Of a stretch of 30,214 bases of DNA, positions 16,036 to 24,333 are shown in pieces (within the stretch, counting starts at the first letter, position 1; each line of letters opens with the position of its first letter). The position numbers and the translations under genes were made by a program. The notes below the pieces were generated by a model. That model had not been told where the DNA came from and searched no databases. It saw nothing but the letters and a program-made list of their open reading frames with translations. This DNA is from an uncultured Muribaculaceae bacterium (GTDB taxonomy: Bacteria; Bacteroidota; Bacteroidia; Bacteroidales; Muribaculaceae), in assembly GCA_910584905.1 (NCBI GenBank), contig CAJUCQ010000001.1, positions 1 through 30,214 on the forward strand. The letters run 5' to 3'.

Positions 16036-17583
16036 TCAGTGGCGGAAGTGGCGGAAGCCGGTCATGACCATCGTCATGCCGTGTTCCTGACAGTAGGCCA
16101 CGGAGTCGGTGTCGCGGATGGAGCCGCCGGGCTGAATCACGTTGAGAATGCCGGCTTTGCGGGCTATCTCTACGCAGTCGGCGAAGGGGAAGAAGGCGTC
16201 GGAGGCCATTGTCGCGCCGTTGAGGTCGAAGCCGAAGCTGCGGGCCTTGGCGATAGCCTGACGGAGAGCGTCGACGCGCGAGGTCTGTCCGACGCCCGAG
16301 CCGAGGAGCTGGCCGTCCTTGGCGAGGACGATGGCGTTGCTCTTGGAGTGCTTTACGATTTTGTTGGCGAAGAGCATGTCGGCGATTACGGCGTCGTCGG
16401 GGGCGGGGCCGCTTACGGTCTTGAGGTCGGCGGGAGTCTCGGCCTTGAGGTCGCGGCCCTGAAGGAGCACGCCGTTGAGGCAGGTGCGCACGGCAGTGTC
16501 CGTGGCGAGAGGCTGCTTCTGGACGAGGATGATGCGGTTTTTCTTTTGTCGGAGGATTGTCAGGGCGTCGTCGGAATATTCGGGCGCGATGATTACCTCG
16601 AAGAAAATCTTGCCGATTTCGGCTGCGGCGTTAGCCTCGATTTTACGGTTGGCCACGATGACGCCGCCGAAGGCGCTCACGGGGTCACCGGCGAGGGCGT
16701 CGGTCCACGCGTCGGCGATAGTGGCGCGCGTGGCGAGGCCGCAGGCGTTGTTGTGCTTGAGGATGGCCACGGTGGGGTGCTCGTCGAATTCGGCAATCAG
16801 CGCGCAGGCCGAGTCGATGTCGAGGAGGTTGTTGTAGGAGATTTCCTTGCCGTGGAGCTGGTCGAACATATCGTTGAACTGACCGAAGAATGCGGCATTC
16901 TGGTGGGGGTTTTCGCCGTAGCGGAGGTGCATGCGTCCGTCGACGGCCATGCGCAGGGCGTCGGCCGCGGGGGCGTCTTCGGGCGAGGAGGCGGCAAACC
17001 AGTTGAAGATAGCCGAGTCGTAGGCCGAGCTTACGGCGAAGGCGGCGCGGGCCATGAGGCGGCGCTCGGCGAGGGTAGTGGAGGCGCCGTTGCTTTCAAG
17101 GATGCCGGAGAGGAAGGCATACTGGTGGCGCGAGGCGATGATGAGGGTGTCGTTGAAGTTTTTGGCGGCGGCGCGGATGAGCGAGATGCCGCCTATGTCG
17201 ATTTTCTCGATGATGTCCTCGGGAGTGGCGCCGGGAGTGGCCACGGTGTCTTCGAAGGGGTAGAGATCTACAAGCACGAGGTCAATGGCGGGGATGGCGT
17301 ATTCCGCGAGCTGGGCGCGGTCGCCTTCGTGGTCGCGGCGGGCGAGGATGCCCCCGAACACTTTGGGGTGGAGCGTCTTGACGCGGCCTCCGAGTATCGA
17401 AGGATACCCGGTGAGGTCTTCGACAGCGGTGCAGGGCAGGCCGAGGCCTTCGATGAACGAGCGCGTGCCGCCGGTGCTGATAAGCTCGACGCCGAGGCTG
17501 TGAAGTTTGCGGACAATGGGTTCAATGCCGGTCTTGTCGTAGACCGAAATCAATGCTGAGCGGATTTCTTTAGTTGAAGCCAT
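16036..17583 (-). CDS. purH: Bifunctional AICAR transformylase / IMP cyclohydrolase PurH
   Basis: Catalyses the last two steps of purine synthesis: formylation of AICAR with 10-formyl-tetrahydrofolate, then ring closure to IMP. 515 residues. The N-terminal MGS-like cyclohydrolase domain (about 7-150) has ALISVYDKTGI and ELISTGGT. The C-terminal transformylase domain has RYGENPHQNAAFFG, the catalytic pair Lys276-His277 in KHNNACG, and SAFGGVIVANRKI. It is complete to the usual histidine-rich C-terminus. It heads the shape operon, a neighbour relation conserved in Bacteroides relatives. Confidence 0.97.
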   Translation of the reverse strand: MASTKEIRSALISVYDKTGIEPIVRKLHSLGVELISTGGTRSFIEGLGLPCTAVEDLTGYPSILGGRVKTLHPKVFGGILARRDHEGDRAQLAEYAIPAIDLVLVDLYPFEDTVATPGATPEDIIEKIDIGGISLIRAAAKNFNDTLIIASRHQYAFLSGILESNGASTTLAERRLMARAAFAVSSAYDSAIFNWFAASSPEDAPAADALRMAVDGRMHLRYGENPHQNAAFFGQFNDMFDQLHGKEISYNNLLDIDSACALIAEFDEHPTVAILKHNNACGLATRATIADAWTDALAGDPVSAFGGVIVANRKIEANAAAEIGKIFFEVIIAPEYSDDALTILRQKKNRIILVQKQPLATDTAVRTCLNGVLLQGRDLKAETPADLKTVSGPAPDDAVIADMLFANKIVKHSKSNAIVLAKDGQLLGSGVGQTSRVDALRQAIAKARSFGFDLNGATMASDAFFPFADCVEIARKAGILNVIQPGGSIRDTDSVAYCQEHGMTMVMTGFRHFRH

Positions 17584-17650
17584 GAGGTCTTTGTGGGGGC
17601 TTTTCTACGGTGGGATGGTGAGAAATTATAGTGTACCTATTTTTAGATTG

Positions 17651-17658
17651 CAAAAGTA
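17651..17658 (-). promoter_or_regulatory. Candidate -7 element for the purH-mre-mrd operon
   Basis: TACTTTTG on the minus strand fits TAnnTTTG and lies 68 bases before the purH start. The expected -33 TTTG is not seen at 19-21 bases, although a T-rich run directly precedes the box. Confidence 0.55.
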
Positions 17659-17789
17659 CAAAAAAAAATCCACGTGCGCGTTATTAATCAACAGTTTTTT
17701 TGGTCGCTTCCGTATTTAATGCAAACATTGCCCCAAAGTAGTTGAAAATGGTGTGTCCGATAGAAATTTGCATGTTTTGCCGTCTAAAA

Positions 17790-17821
17790 TTTGTCTGATT
17801 GCAAAAAGAAATGTATTTTTG
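17790..17821 (+). promoter_or_regulatory. Promoter of the two-gene secreted-protein operon
   Basis: TTTG (17790-17793), 20 bases, then TATTTTTG (17814-17821): a full match to the Bacteroidetes consensus. Transcription would start near 17828, about 20 bases before the ATG at 17849. Confidence 0.82.
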
Positions 17822-17848
17822 TGGCATTGATAACCGAACCATTGCCGC

Positions 17849-18541
17849 ATGGAAAGATTTTACGCTTTTGTCACCGCCTTTATCGCCGTCGTGATTTCGG
17901 TCTCGGCCTCGGAATTTCCCGGTCGTGGGCAGGCGGAGCCGTGTGTGGGGGCCTCCCCGGTCGAGGGCGCTGCGAGCGTGGCCGGTGCCTATACATGGCT
18001 GTATGTCAGCATGATTCATTCCGGCGCCGACGCCTCGCGGGCGGTCGATGCGGCTATCGTTGCGACGGATGCGGCGGGGGCGGTCGACGTCGCTTTCGGC
18101 GACTTTGTCGTCGAGGGTGTTTTCGATTCGTCGGCCGGAAGCCTGTCGCTGGCGTCGGGCCAGTATCTCGGTTATAACGCCCAAAGCCGCATGGATGTTT
18201 TCTTTTACCACGGCGTCCGCGACGGCGGCGTCCCCGATGCGCCGGTGCGCTTCGACGGTTCGCCGGCTGTGTTCGTCCGCGACGGCCACCGTTTTGTTCT
18301 CCCTCCTGAGGATGTCATAGCCGTGGGCAATGCGGCTTCGGGCTATCTTATTTTCGGCGAGCGCAATGTGCTTGAGAGGGACGGCGGCGCGGGGCTTGCG
18401 CCTCCGGCAGGCTCCGGCGGAGAGGAGACCCCGGACGGCGGGTGGTTCACTCTCGGCGGCGTGCGCGTCGATGCCCCGACGTCTGCGGGTGTCTACATCC
18501 GGCGCACAGGTGCTGAGACGACGAAAATATTTGTTAGATAA
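17849..18541 (+). CDS. Secreted protein of unknown function with YIR-type C-terminal tail
   Basis: 230 residues. The N-terminus is a signal peptide (hydrophobic 5-20, likely cut after VSA). The body is rich in Ala, Gly, Val and Asp with alternating hydrophobic residues, as in beta structure, but I recognise no domain. A Gly/Pro linker (about 185-197) leads to the C-terminal tail GVRVDAPTSAGVYIRR...KIFVR, which closely matches the tails of the proteins ending at 20101 and 29892. That tail resembles shortened T9SS type A sorting tails of Bacteroidetes; whether it works as one is unknown. It is probably co-transcribed with the next gene, 27 bases on. Confidence 0.75.
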   Translation: MERFYAFVTAFIAVVISVSASEFPGRGQAEPCVGASPVEGAASVAGAYTWLYVSMIHSGADASRAVDAAIVATDAAGAVDVAFGDFVVEGVFDSSAGSLSLASGQYLGYNAQSRMDVFFYHGVRDGGVPDAPVRFDGSPAVFVRDGHRFVLPPEDVIAVGNAASGYLIFGERNVLERDGGAGLAPPAGSGGEETPDGGWFTLGGVRVDAPTSAGVYIRRTGAETTKIFVR

Positions 18542-18568
18542 GCATCAATCCTATAATATCCATCAGTT

Positions 18569-20101
18569 ATGTTAAAAGCAATTACACTTGGACTTATGAG
18601 CCTCGGCGCATTGGCTGCCGCCGCTTTTGAGACGCCCGTTGAGCCGCTGGCCGACGCTTCGGCCTTCACGCCGGCTTCGCCGCGTTACCTTCCGTCGCAG
18701 AATGCCCCCGAAAAAGCTCCGTCCATCCCCAAGGGAGAATGGACCGTTGTCGGCACGGGCAAATGGTTCGACGACCTCTTTTCCTATTATCAAGTAGTCG
18801 CTCCCGGCGACATGTGGGAGGTGACCGTCGAGGAAAGCTCCACGACCCCCGGGTGGTATCGCCTCCTTCCCTATGGCCCCGGCAGCCCCGTGGCCGACTA
18901 CATGGGCGATGACGACACGGAAAACTACGTGTATATCAACGCCACTAATCCCGATAAGGTCTATATTCCGGACTTCGACGTATTCGGCAGTTACAAGGTG
19001 TCGCAGCACGTCGACGAGAACGGTTGGTGGGACGAGACCGAGTACGGCATACTCGACGGCGGCATCATTACCTTCCCCGCCGACTGCTTCTGCCACCGCG
19101 TGCCCGAGGCCGGCGGCCCGTGGGTGCGCATCAACAATTCCGGCAAAACCCGCCTTGCCCTCCCCGGCTCGAATCCCGAGGATTATACCTTCAAGCTCGA
19201 AAGCCCCTTCTGCGTCGATGACGAAGGCAATGTGCGCCTCGTCTTTACCATAGGCGAAGACATCCCGATGGTGAAATACGTTCTCCTTGAAGGCGAATAT
19301 TTCGCCGAGGGCAACAATGTGGATCTCATCGTTGCGCAGGGTTCGGACCTCAAGGGCACCGTGCTCCGCGCCACGCCCCGCAAGCGCTGCATGTTCTCGC
19401 TTCTCGCCGTTGCTCTCGACCACGGAGGCGACGTCGTGGCCACGGCCGACTGCCATTTTTTCGGGCCGGACAGCGCCGACGGCGACACTTGGGTTCAGGC
19501 CGGCGAAGCTTCGTTCACGGAGAGCATTTTTGTGCCGCTCTATACCAATCTCAGCGCCGAGACTCTTATCGTGCCTTACGAGGAGAGTGTGGAGCACCCC
19601 GGGCGCATCCGTCTCGTCAACCCCTATTCGGTCCACGGCTTCAATCCCGTCGTAGACCACGGCCACGGCCACTATCTCTACATTGATGCCACGGCCCGGA
19701 CTGCGGTCTATGTCGAGGCTTCCCCCATCGGCGTCGACTTCGGCGGCGGCGAGAGCGCCGTGTGGTCGTGGGCCGGTCGCTATGTCGAGTACGGCATGGC
19801 TTCCGAAGCTTACAACGAGGGCCTCTTCGGCACGCGCTCCGGCAACGTCATCACCATGCCTGATAATACGCTCCTCGTGGGCGAAAAGGGCTATTCCGGC
19901 GGCACATTCTCGACCACGGGCCGCGGATTCCGCATCTCGCTGAGTCCCAAATCGTCGGGCATCGAGGCCGTGGGCGTTGACACTTCAGCCCCCGCCCGCT
20001 ACTATCGTCTCGACGGCACCGAGCTCGCCGGAGAGCCTTCGGCCGCAGGCATCTACATCCGCCGCGCCGCCGGACGCGCTGAAAAAATCATCGTGAGATA
20101 A
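18569..20101 (+). CDS. Secreted protein with duplicated beta domain and YIR-type C-terminal tail
   Basis: 510 residues with a signal peptide (about 1-19, cut near AAA-F). Two divergent copies of one domain can be aligned by eye at about 57-200 and 307-460. Each begins with a Trp and a G-containing strand (WTVVGTGKW; WVQAGEASF). Each then has an ES..PG segment followed by RL.PY, and then YVYINATNPDKVYI or YLYIDATARTAVYV. A different segment (about 205-300) lies between them. The tail (about 465-510) ends ELAGEPSAAGIYIRR...KIIVR. No enzyme motif is visible and the family is unknown to me. The protein is likely outside the cell membrane. It follows the smaller secreted protein with no terminator between, so the two probably act together. 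Confidence 0.8.
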   Translation: MLKAITLGLMSLGALAAAAFETPVEPLADASAFTPASPRYLPSQNAPEKAPSIPKGEWTVVGTGKWFDDLFSYYQVVAPGDMWEVTVEESSTTPGWYRLLPYGPGSPVADYMGDDDTENYVYINATNPDKVYIPDFDVFGSYKVSQHVDENGWWDETEYGILDGGIITFPADCFCHRVPEAGGPWVRINNSGKTRLALPGSNPEDYTFKLESPFCVDDEGNVRLVFTIGEDIPMVKYVLLEGEYFAEGNNVDLIVAQGSDLKGTVLRATPRKRCMFSLLAVALDHGGDVVATADCHFFGPDSADGDTWVQAGEASFTESIFVPLYTNLSAETLIVPYEESVEHPGRIRLVNPYSVHGFNPVVDHGHGHYLYIDATARTAVYVEASPIGVDFGGGESAVWSWAGRYVEYGMASEAYNEGLFGTRSGNVITMPDNTLLVGEKGYSGGTFSTTGRGFRISLSPKSSGIEAVGVDTSAPARYYRLDGTELAGEPSAAGIYIRRAAGRAEKIIVR

Positions 20102-20128
20102 AGGCTCGGGCCGCTATACGCAAAGCGC

Positions 20129-20160
20129 GGGGCTGTGGCGATTGGTTTCGCCACAGCCCC
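20129..20160. terminator. Bidirectional hairpin between convergent genes
   Basis: GGGGCTGTGGCG (20129-20140) pairs perfectly with CGCCACAGCCCC (20149-20160) around an 8-base loop. It lies in the 80-base gap between the convergent genes ending at 20101 and 20182. The T run is weak on both sides (GTTTTC downstream on plus), so it may serve as a shared terminator or as a 3' end stabiliser. Confidence 0.7.
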
Positions 20161-20181
20161 GTATGTTTTCGGTCGACGGAG

Positions 20182-21147
20182 TCAGTATCTGTATTTTGTG
20201 AGTCGTGCGGCGTTGCGCGGGCCGAGATAGCTTGCGAGGGCGCGGATGCGGTTGTAGCCCACGGTGCGTCGGCTGAAGAGTGTGCGCAGGCGGTATTTGC
20301 GCACTCGTTCCCAGCAGTAAGCCGCCGTGGCGTCGTCGCCGTTGGCCTGCGCAAGAAGGAAGATGTTGTAGCTGATGAAAAACATGCGGTCCTCGGCCGC
20401 GCGGTATAGCCGTCGGTTGCCTCGAGTGTCCGCCATGATGCGCTCCACCACGGGGAAGCAGTCGCGGCGCTGCGGCCCCCAGACGCGGAGGAATCCGTCG
20501 GCATGTGCGCGGAAGAAGTATAGCCTGCGTGCGATGTGTGCCACGCCGCGGCAGTGCGTATATACTGCGTGGCTCATGGCTATGTCTTCGTATCTCAGCC
20601 CCTCGGGGAAGCGTATGCCGTTGCGTTCGAAGAGGTCGCGTTCGAAGAGTTTGCCGCAAATCGAGCAGTCGAGCCTGCGGCGGTAGAGATGGAGCTCGGC
20701 GGCTTGTTCGGGCAGGAAATAGTGGAGTTTGCACTCGCCGGGGTCGAATGTTTCGAACACTGCCGACGAGCTCGCGCGGATAGGGCTTGAAATGATGTCG
20801 GCGCCCGATTTCAGCGCCATGTTCAGCATCAGCTCAAGAGCTTGGGGGTGGAGCTCGTCGTCGGCGTCGACGAAGAGCACGAAATCGCCCGTGGCCGCGT
20901 CGAGGCCCGCGTTTCGGGCGGCCGACACGCCTCCGTGGGCTATATGGAGCGTCCGTGCGCGCGGGTCCGAGGCCGTGCAGGCCTCGGCGCGGGCGCCGCT
21001 GTCGTCGGGCGAGCCGTCGTCGACCGCTATGAGTTCAAGATTGGTGTGCGATTGTTCGAGGATGCTCGTGAGGCAGCGTCCGAGCCAGCGTCCGGCTTTG
21101 TAGACCGGCACGATTACCGTCACTTTCTTGTCCTTTTCGCTGAGCAT
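20182..21147 (-). CDS. Family 2 glycosyltransferase
   Basis: Transfers a sugar from a nucleotide donor, probably onto an envelope polysaccharide or lipid acceptor at the cytoplasmic face. 321 residues. The GT-A fold starts at VIVPVYKAGRWL (11-22), with the nucleotide-binding VDDGSPD at 42-48, AARNAGLDAATGDF (77-90) and the metal-binding DADD at 94-97. The C-terminal half (about 200-321) is basic and helical and has no membrane segment. It is the last gene of the lptF operon, 7 bases after the GHL10 hydrolase gene. Donor and acceptor cannot be told from sequence. Confidence 0.88.
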   Translation of the reverse strand: MLSEKDKKVTVIVPVYKAGRWLGRCLTSILEQSHTNLELIAVDDGSPDDSGARAEACTASDPRARTLHIAHGGVSAARNAGLDAATGDFVLFVDADDELHPQALELMLNMALKSGADIISSPIRASSSAVFETFDPGECKLHYFLPEQAAELHLYRRRLDCSICGKLFERDLFERNGIRFPEGLRYEDIAMSHAVYTHCRGVAHIARRLYFFRAHADGFLRVWGPQRRDCFPVVERIMADTRGNRRLYRAAEDRMFFISYNIFLLAQANGDDATAAYCWERVRKYRLRTLFSRRTVGYNRIRALASYLGPRNAARLTKYRY

Positions 21148-21154
21148 GGCGTGG

Positions 21155-22606
21155 TTATTTTACGATGATTATTTCCGACGGTTTTGATTCGTTGTTCACT
21201 CTCGACAGCGCCGTCACCACGTAGGCTCCGGGTCCGGGGACGTCGAAGTGCGCTCCCGAGGTGACGCCTGCGATAGCGTCGGCGCGGCTTATGTCGGCCT
21301 CGCGGGCCGAGTCGAAGCGGTAGACTACGAAGCGCACGGCGTCGTCGGCCTTGCCTTTCGGGGCCGGGGCGCTCCATCGCAGGGTGCCGCGGTCGTGGTG
21401 GAGGTTGCGGACGCCCGAGGGAGCTTTGTGCGACAGCCACGGATACGGCGGCACCAGCGCCGGCGTGCCGTGCAGGGCGGTGTCGGCGAGTCGACGGGCT
21501 ATGCCGCCGAAGTCGGAGGTCACCGAGTAGGCAGGCCACCAACACAGGCCCTTTGTGCGTTCGCCGGAGGCCATGAGTTCGAGTTTGGGAATGAGTTCGT
21601 CGGCATTCATTGTGCGCTCGACGTCCTGCCCGATGTAGAGATGGCAGTTCTCGGGGGTCATGGAGTCCCACCACGGGGTGAGCACGCGGTAGGCGGCCGC
21701 CTTGTGGTCGAGAGGCCAGTAGACCTGCGGCATCAGGTAGTCGATCCAGCCCTTTTCGGCCCAGAGGAGCACGTCGGCGTAAAGCGCGTCGTAGTTTTCA
21801 AGGCCGTTTGTGGCGCTGCCTTTGGGGTCGCTTGTCTTGTTGCGCCATATGCCGAAGGGGCTTATGCCGAAGCGCACCCACGGTTTGTCGGCGCGGATGG
21901 TGTCGTGGACCTCTTCGATGAGCAGGTCGACGTTGCGGCGCCTCCAGTCGTCGCGTTTCAGTCCGTTGCCGTACTTACGGTAGGAGGCGTCGTCGGGAAA
22001 TTGCGCCTTGCCTGCGGGGTAGGGGTAGAAGTAGTCGTCGAAATGGATTCCGTCGACGTCGTAGCGGCGCACGATGTCGCCCACCACGCCGGCTATGAAG
22101 CGGCGGTTTTCGGGGCGTCCGGGATCGAAATAGATTTTGCCGTCGGCGTATTTCACGACGCGCCCCGGTTCGCGCAGGGCGATGTGGCCTTTGGGCAGAA
22201 CTTCGTTTTTCGACGTGGTCACGCGGTAGGGGTTGAGCCATGCGTGCAGTTCCATGCCGCGGGCATGGGCTTCGTCGATCATAAACTGCAGGGGGTCCCA
22301 TAGCGGAGCGGGAGCTTTCCCGGCCTTTCCGCTGAGGAATCGGCTCCACGGCTCGAGTGTGCTCGGATAGAAGGCGTCGGCCGAGGGGCGCACCTGAAAT
22401 ATCACGGCGTTTACGCCCGCGGCCTTGAGCTTGTCGAGCTGGTCGCGGAGATATTTTTTGTTGGCGTCGGTCGATTGCCGCGAGTATTGTTCCTGATACA
22501 CAGTGTGCATCCACGCCCCGCGGAATTCGTGTTTCGGGCCTGCTGCCGAGGCAGTGAGGGCGCTTGCCAAGATGAGGAGGATGATTGAGAAGAGAGAGGT
22601 GCGCAT
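21155..22606 (-). CDS. Secreted GHL10-family (DUF187) glycoside hydrolase
   Basis: 483 residues with a signal peptide (1 to about 22, ending TASAA). The body is a TIM barrel of the GHL10 family: EFRGAWMHTVYQ (27-38), VNAVIFQVRPSADAFYPS, HAWLNPYRVT (121-130), and the acidic active-site-like segment HFDDYFYPYP (188-197). A fibronectin-type-III-like domain fills about 395-483. The E. coli relative DigH (YddW) cuts peptidoglycan glycan strands stripped of peptides, so a cell-wall role is likely but not shown. The gene lies between two glycosyltransferase genes with 7-base gaps on both sides. Confidence 0.88.
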   Translation of the reverse strand: MRTSLFSIILLILASALTASAAGPKHEFRGAWMHTVYQEQYSRQSTDANKKYLRDQLDKLKAAGVNAVIFQVRPSADAFYPSTLEPWSRFLSGKAGKAPAPLWDPLQFMIDEAHARGMELHAWLNPYRVTTSKNEVLPKGHIALREPGRVVKYADGKIYFDPGRPENRRFIAGVVGDIVRRYDVDGIHFDDYFYPYPAGKAQFPDDASYRKYGNGLKRDDWRRRNVDLLIEEVHDTIRADKPWVRFGISPFGIWRNKTSDPKGSATNGLENYDALYADVLLWAEKGWIDYLMPQVYWPLDHKAAAYRVLTPWWDSMTPENCHLYIGQDVERTMNADELIPKLELMASGERTKGLCWWPAYSVTSDFGGIARRLADTALHGTPALVPPYPWLSHKAPSGVRNLHHDRGTLRWSAPAPKGKADDAVRFVVYRFDSAREADISRADAIAGVTSGAHFDVPGPGAYVVTALSRVNNESKPSEIIIVK

Positions 22607-22613
22607 TGCGGTG

Positions 22614-23636
22614 CTAAGGGTTTAGAAAGAGATTGACAAATGAGCGGGCGTATGCCTCGGGGTCGAAGCGCTCTTGGATGTAGGGCCTCGTGCGGGCCGA
22701 CATCTCGCTGAGGACGCCGGGGTTGCGGCGCAGGGTACGTATCGCTTCGGCGATGGCCTCCGGCGAGTCCGGGGCCACGAGCAGGCCCGTGCGTCCCGGC
22801 TCGATGAGGTCGCGGGCGCCGGGGATATCGGTGACGATGCAGGCCACGCCGCAGGCCTGAGCTTCGCGCACTGTCCGCGGCGAGGCGTCGCGTGTGCTTG
22901 AGAGGATGTAGAGGTCCGAGCCGGGGAGATAGCGCGTTGCGTCGGGCGTTGTGGCCACGAAGCTTGCGGGCAGGTCGGCGGCAAAGACCATATCGGCCTC
23001 GTCGGCGTCGCCCACGACCGTCAGCTTGTAGCCGTCGTCGTCGGCCACGAGCAGCCTGAGCGCGTCGAGGAGTGTGCGCAGGCCCTTGTGTGGGCGCCCT
23101 TTCGACACGCCGACGTATATCAGCCTGAAATCGTTGTCGCCGACGCCTTCGGCGCGCAGGGGCGAGGCGAGGGCTCCGTCGACCCATTCGAGGGCAAAGG
23201 GCTTGGTGGCCACGGAGAGCTTGCGGCGCGGGATTTTGTGGCCCAGCGCCTCGGCGATGTCGGGCGTCTCGCACACGATGTGGCTCACCCTCGGGTTGAG
23301 CAGGGCGAGGTAGTTGGTGGGGTCGCTGCGGCGCACCTTGGCCTGAGTGCCGCGATAGCCGATGTTGCGCACGCGGGTGCCCATCGTGGCCCACAGCATT
23401 GTGGCGAGGCCCGATGTGCTCGGGGCGAAGGTGGCGTCAGCTCTCTCGCGGAGGATAATCCGGCGGTAGGCCTTGGCGGCGCGGAAGTCGGCCTTCGAGC
23501 GTATTTCCGGCGCTTCGGCCGCTTCGCCCGGGCCTGCGATTACCACGCGCAGAGCGCCTCCCGAAAGCCGTTCGGCTCGCGAAAGCATATCGCGCGTGAT
23601 AGCGTCAAGTCCGTGGGAGGCTACTACTAATGTCAT
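22614..23636 (-). CDS. Family 4-type (GT-B) glycosyltransferase
   Basis: 340 residues. The C-terminal Rossmann half is clear: RLIYVGVSKGRPHKGL (donor-domain start, about 170-185), then ASPRTVREAQACGVACIVTD. There the usual E-x7-E retaining motif is seen as Asp250-x7-Glu258, and GLLVAPDSPEAIAEAI follows. The N-terminal acceptor half is short (about 165 residues) but complete in outline. Likely cytoplasmic, adding a sugar to an envelope glycan. It is in one transcript with the GHL10 hydrolase and the family 2 enzyme. Substrates are unknown. Confidence 0.86.
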   Translation of the reverse strand: MTLVVASHGLDAITRDMLSRAERLSGGALRVVIAGPGEAAEAPEIRSKADFRAAKAYRRIILRERADATFAPSTSGLATMLWATMGTRVRNIGYRGTQAKVRRSDPTNYLALLNPRVSHIVCETPDIAEALGHKIPRRKLSVATKPFALEWVDGALASPLRAEGVGDNDFRLIYVGVSKGRPHKGLRTLLDALRLLVADDDGYKLTVVGDADEADMVFAADLPASFVATTPDATRYLPGSDLYILSSTRDASPRTVREAQACGVACIVTDIPGARDLIEPGRTGLLVAPDSPEAIAEAIRTLRRNPGVLSEMSARTRPYIQERFDPEAYARSFVNLFLNP

Positions 23637-23668
23637 GCGTTTTCAGTTTTGGGCGGCCATTCGGCGGC

Positions 23669-24304
23669 TCACACCGTGGCGAGTCCGCAGGCGCGCAGGC
23701 GCGTCAGTATATCGACGAGGATTTCGCCGGGTTTTTCAAGCGGCGCCGGGGGTTCGCTGTGGAGCGGAGGCAACGAGGCTTCGATGTCGGCTCCGGCCAC
23801 CTGCCTGTACAGCTCGTCGATGCCGTCGGCGAGCGGGGCGCCGCCCTCGGAGATGTAGCGTCCGTAGCATGCGGCGAAGAGAGCGAGCGCGTAGCGGGCG
23901 CAGACGTCGAGATGGGCCGCGCAACCCGCTTGGGGGCAGGCGTCGGCCATCGAGATGACGAGCATGGCAAGCATGTGGAGTCCGCGCAGATAGAGCCCGT
24001 CGAAGCGGCGCGTGTCGGCGCGGGCTATGTCGGCCGAGAGCAGGCCGAAGAGCATCGTCGTGGCCGCCTCGGGGAGCTGGCCGGTGGCCGCGAGGGAGTC
24101 GACGTGGATGATTACGGCTGTAAGGAAGTCGGCCACGGGCTGCTCCACGGCTTCGCCGCGGTTGTGGGCGAGCTGCCATTCGCGGTCGTAGCGGGCCACG
24201 AGCTCGCCGGTGCGGGCGGCGAGGTCGGCGGGCGAGCCTTGCAAGGCGCGGAGCTCGTCGAGCGCCGCCGTCAGGGCGGCTGACGGGGTGATTGTCGGTT
24301 TCAT
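23669..24304 (-). CDS. Helical protein of unknown function
   Basis: 211 residues, rich in Ala and Leu, almost all predictable as alpha helix, with no signal peptide. The stretch LHMLAMLVISMADACP (about 108-123) is hydrophobic but short. Four cysteines (in ACPQAGC, DVCARY and AACYG) cluster in the middle without a recognisable metal motif. The C-terminal quarter has a Pro-rich linker and a last helix. I do not recognise the family. It sits between ribBA (29-base gap) and the GT4-type gene (32-base gap) in the same operon, and the codon use matches its neighbours, so it is a real gene. Confidence 0.75.
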   Translation of the reverse strand: MKPTITPSAALTAALDELRALQGSPADLAARTGELVARYDREWQLAHNRGEAVEQPVADFLTAVIIHVDSLAATGQLPEAATTMLFGLLSADIARADTRRFDGLYLRGLHMLAMLVISMADACPQAGCAAHLDVCARYALALFAACYGRYISEGGAPLADGIDELYRQVAGADIEASLPPLHSEPPAPLEKPGEILVDILTRLRACGLATV

Positions 24305-24333
24305 GCCGGAGTCGGTGGGGGCGGAGCCTGAGT

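Noticed and set aside
16039..17559. A 506-codon plus-strand frame opposite purH
   Set aside because: Antisense shadow covering nearly the same span as a gene with complete catalytic motifs.
17684..18289. A 201-codon minus-strand frame upstream of purH
   Set aside because: It crosses two promoter regions and lies opposite a secreted protein with a signal peptide and promoter; its own sequence shows no domain.
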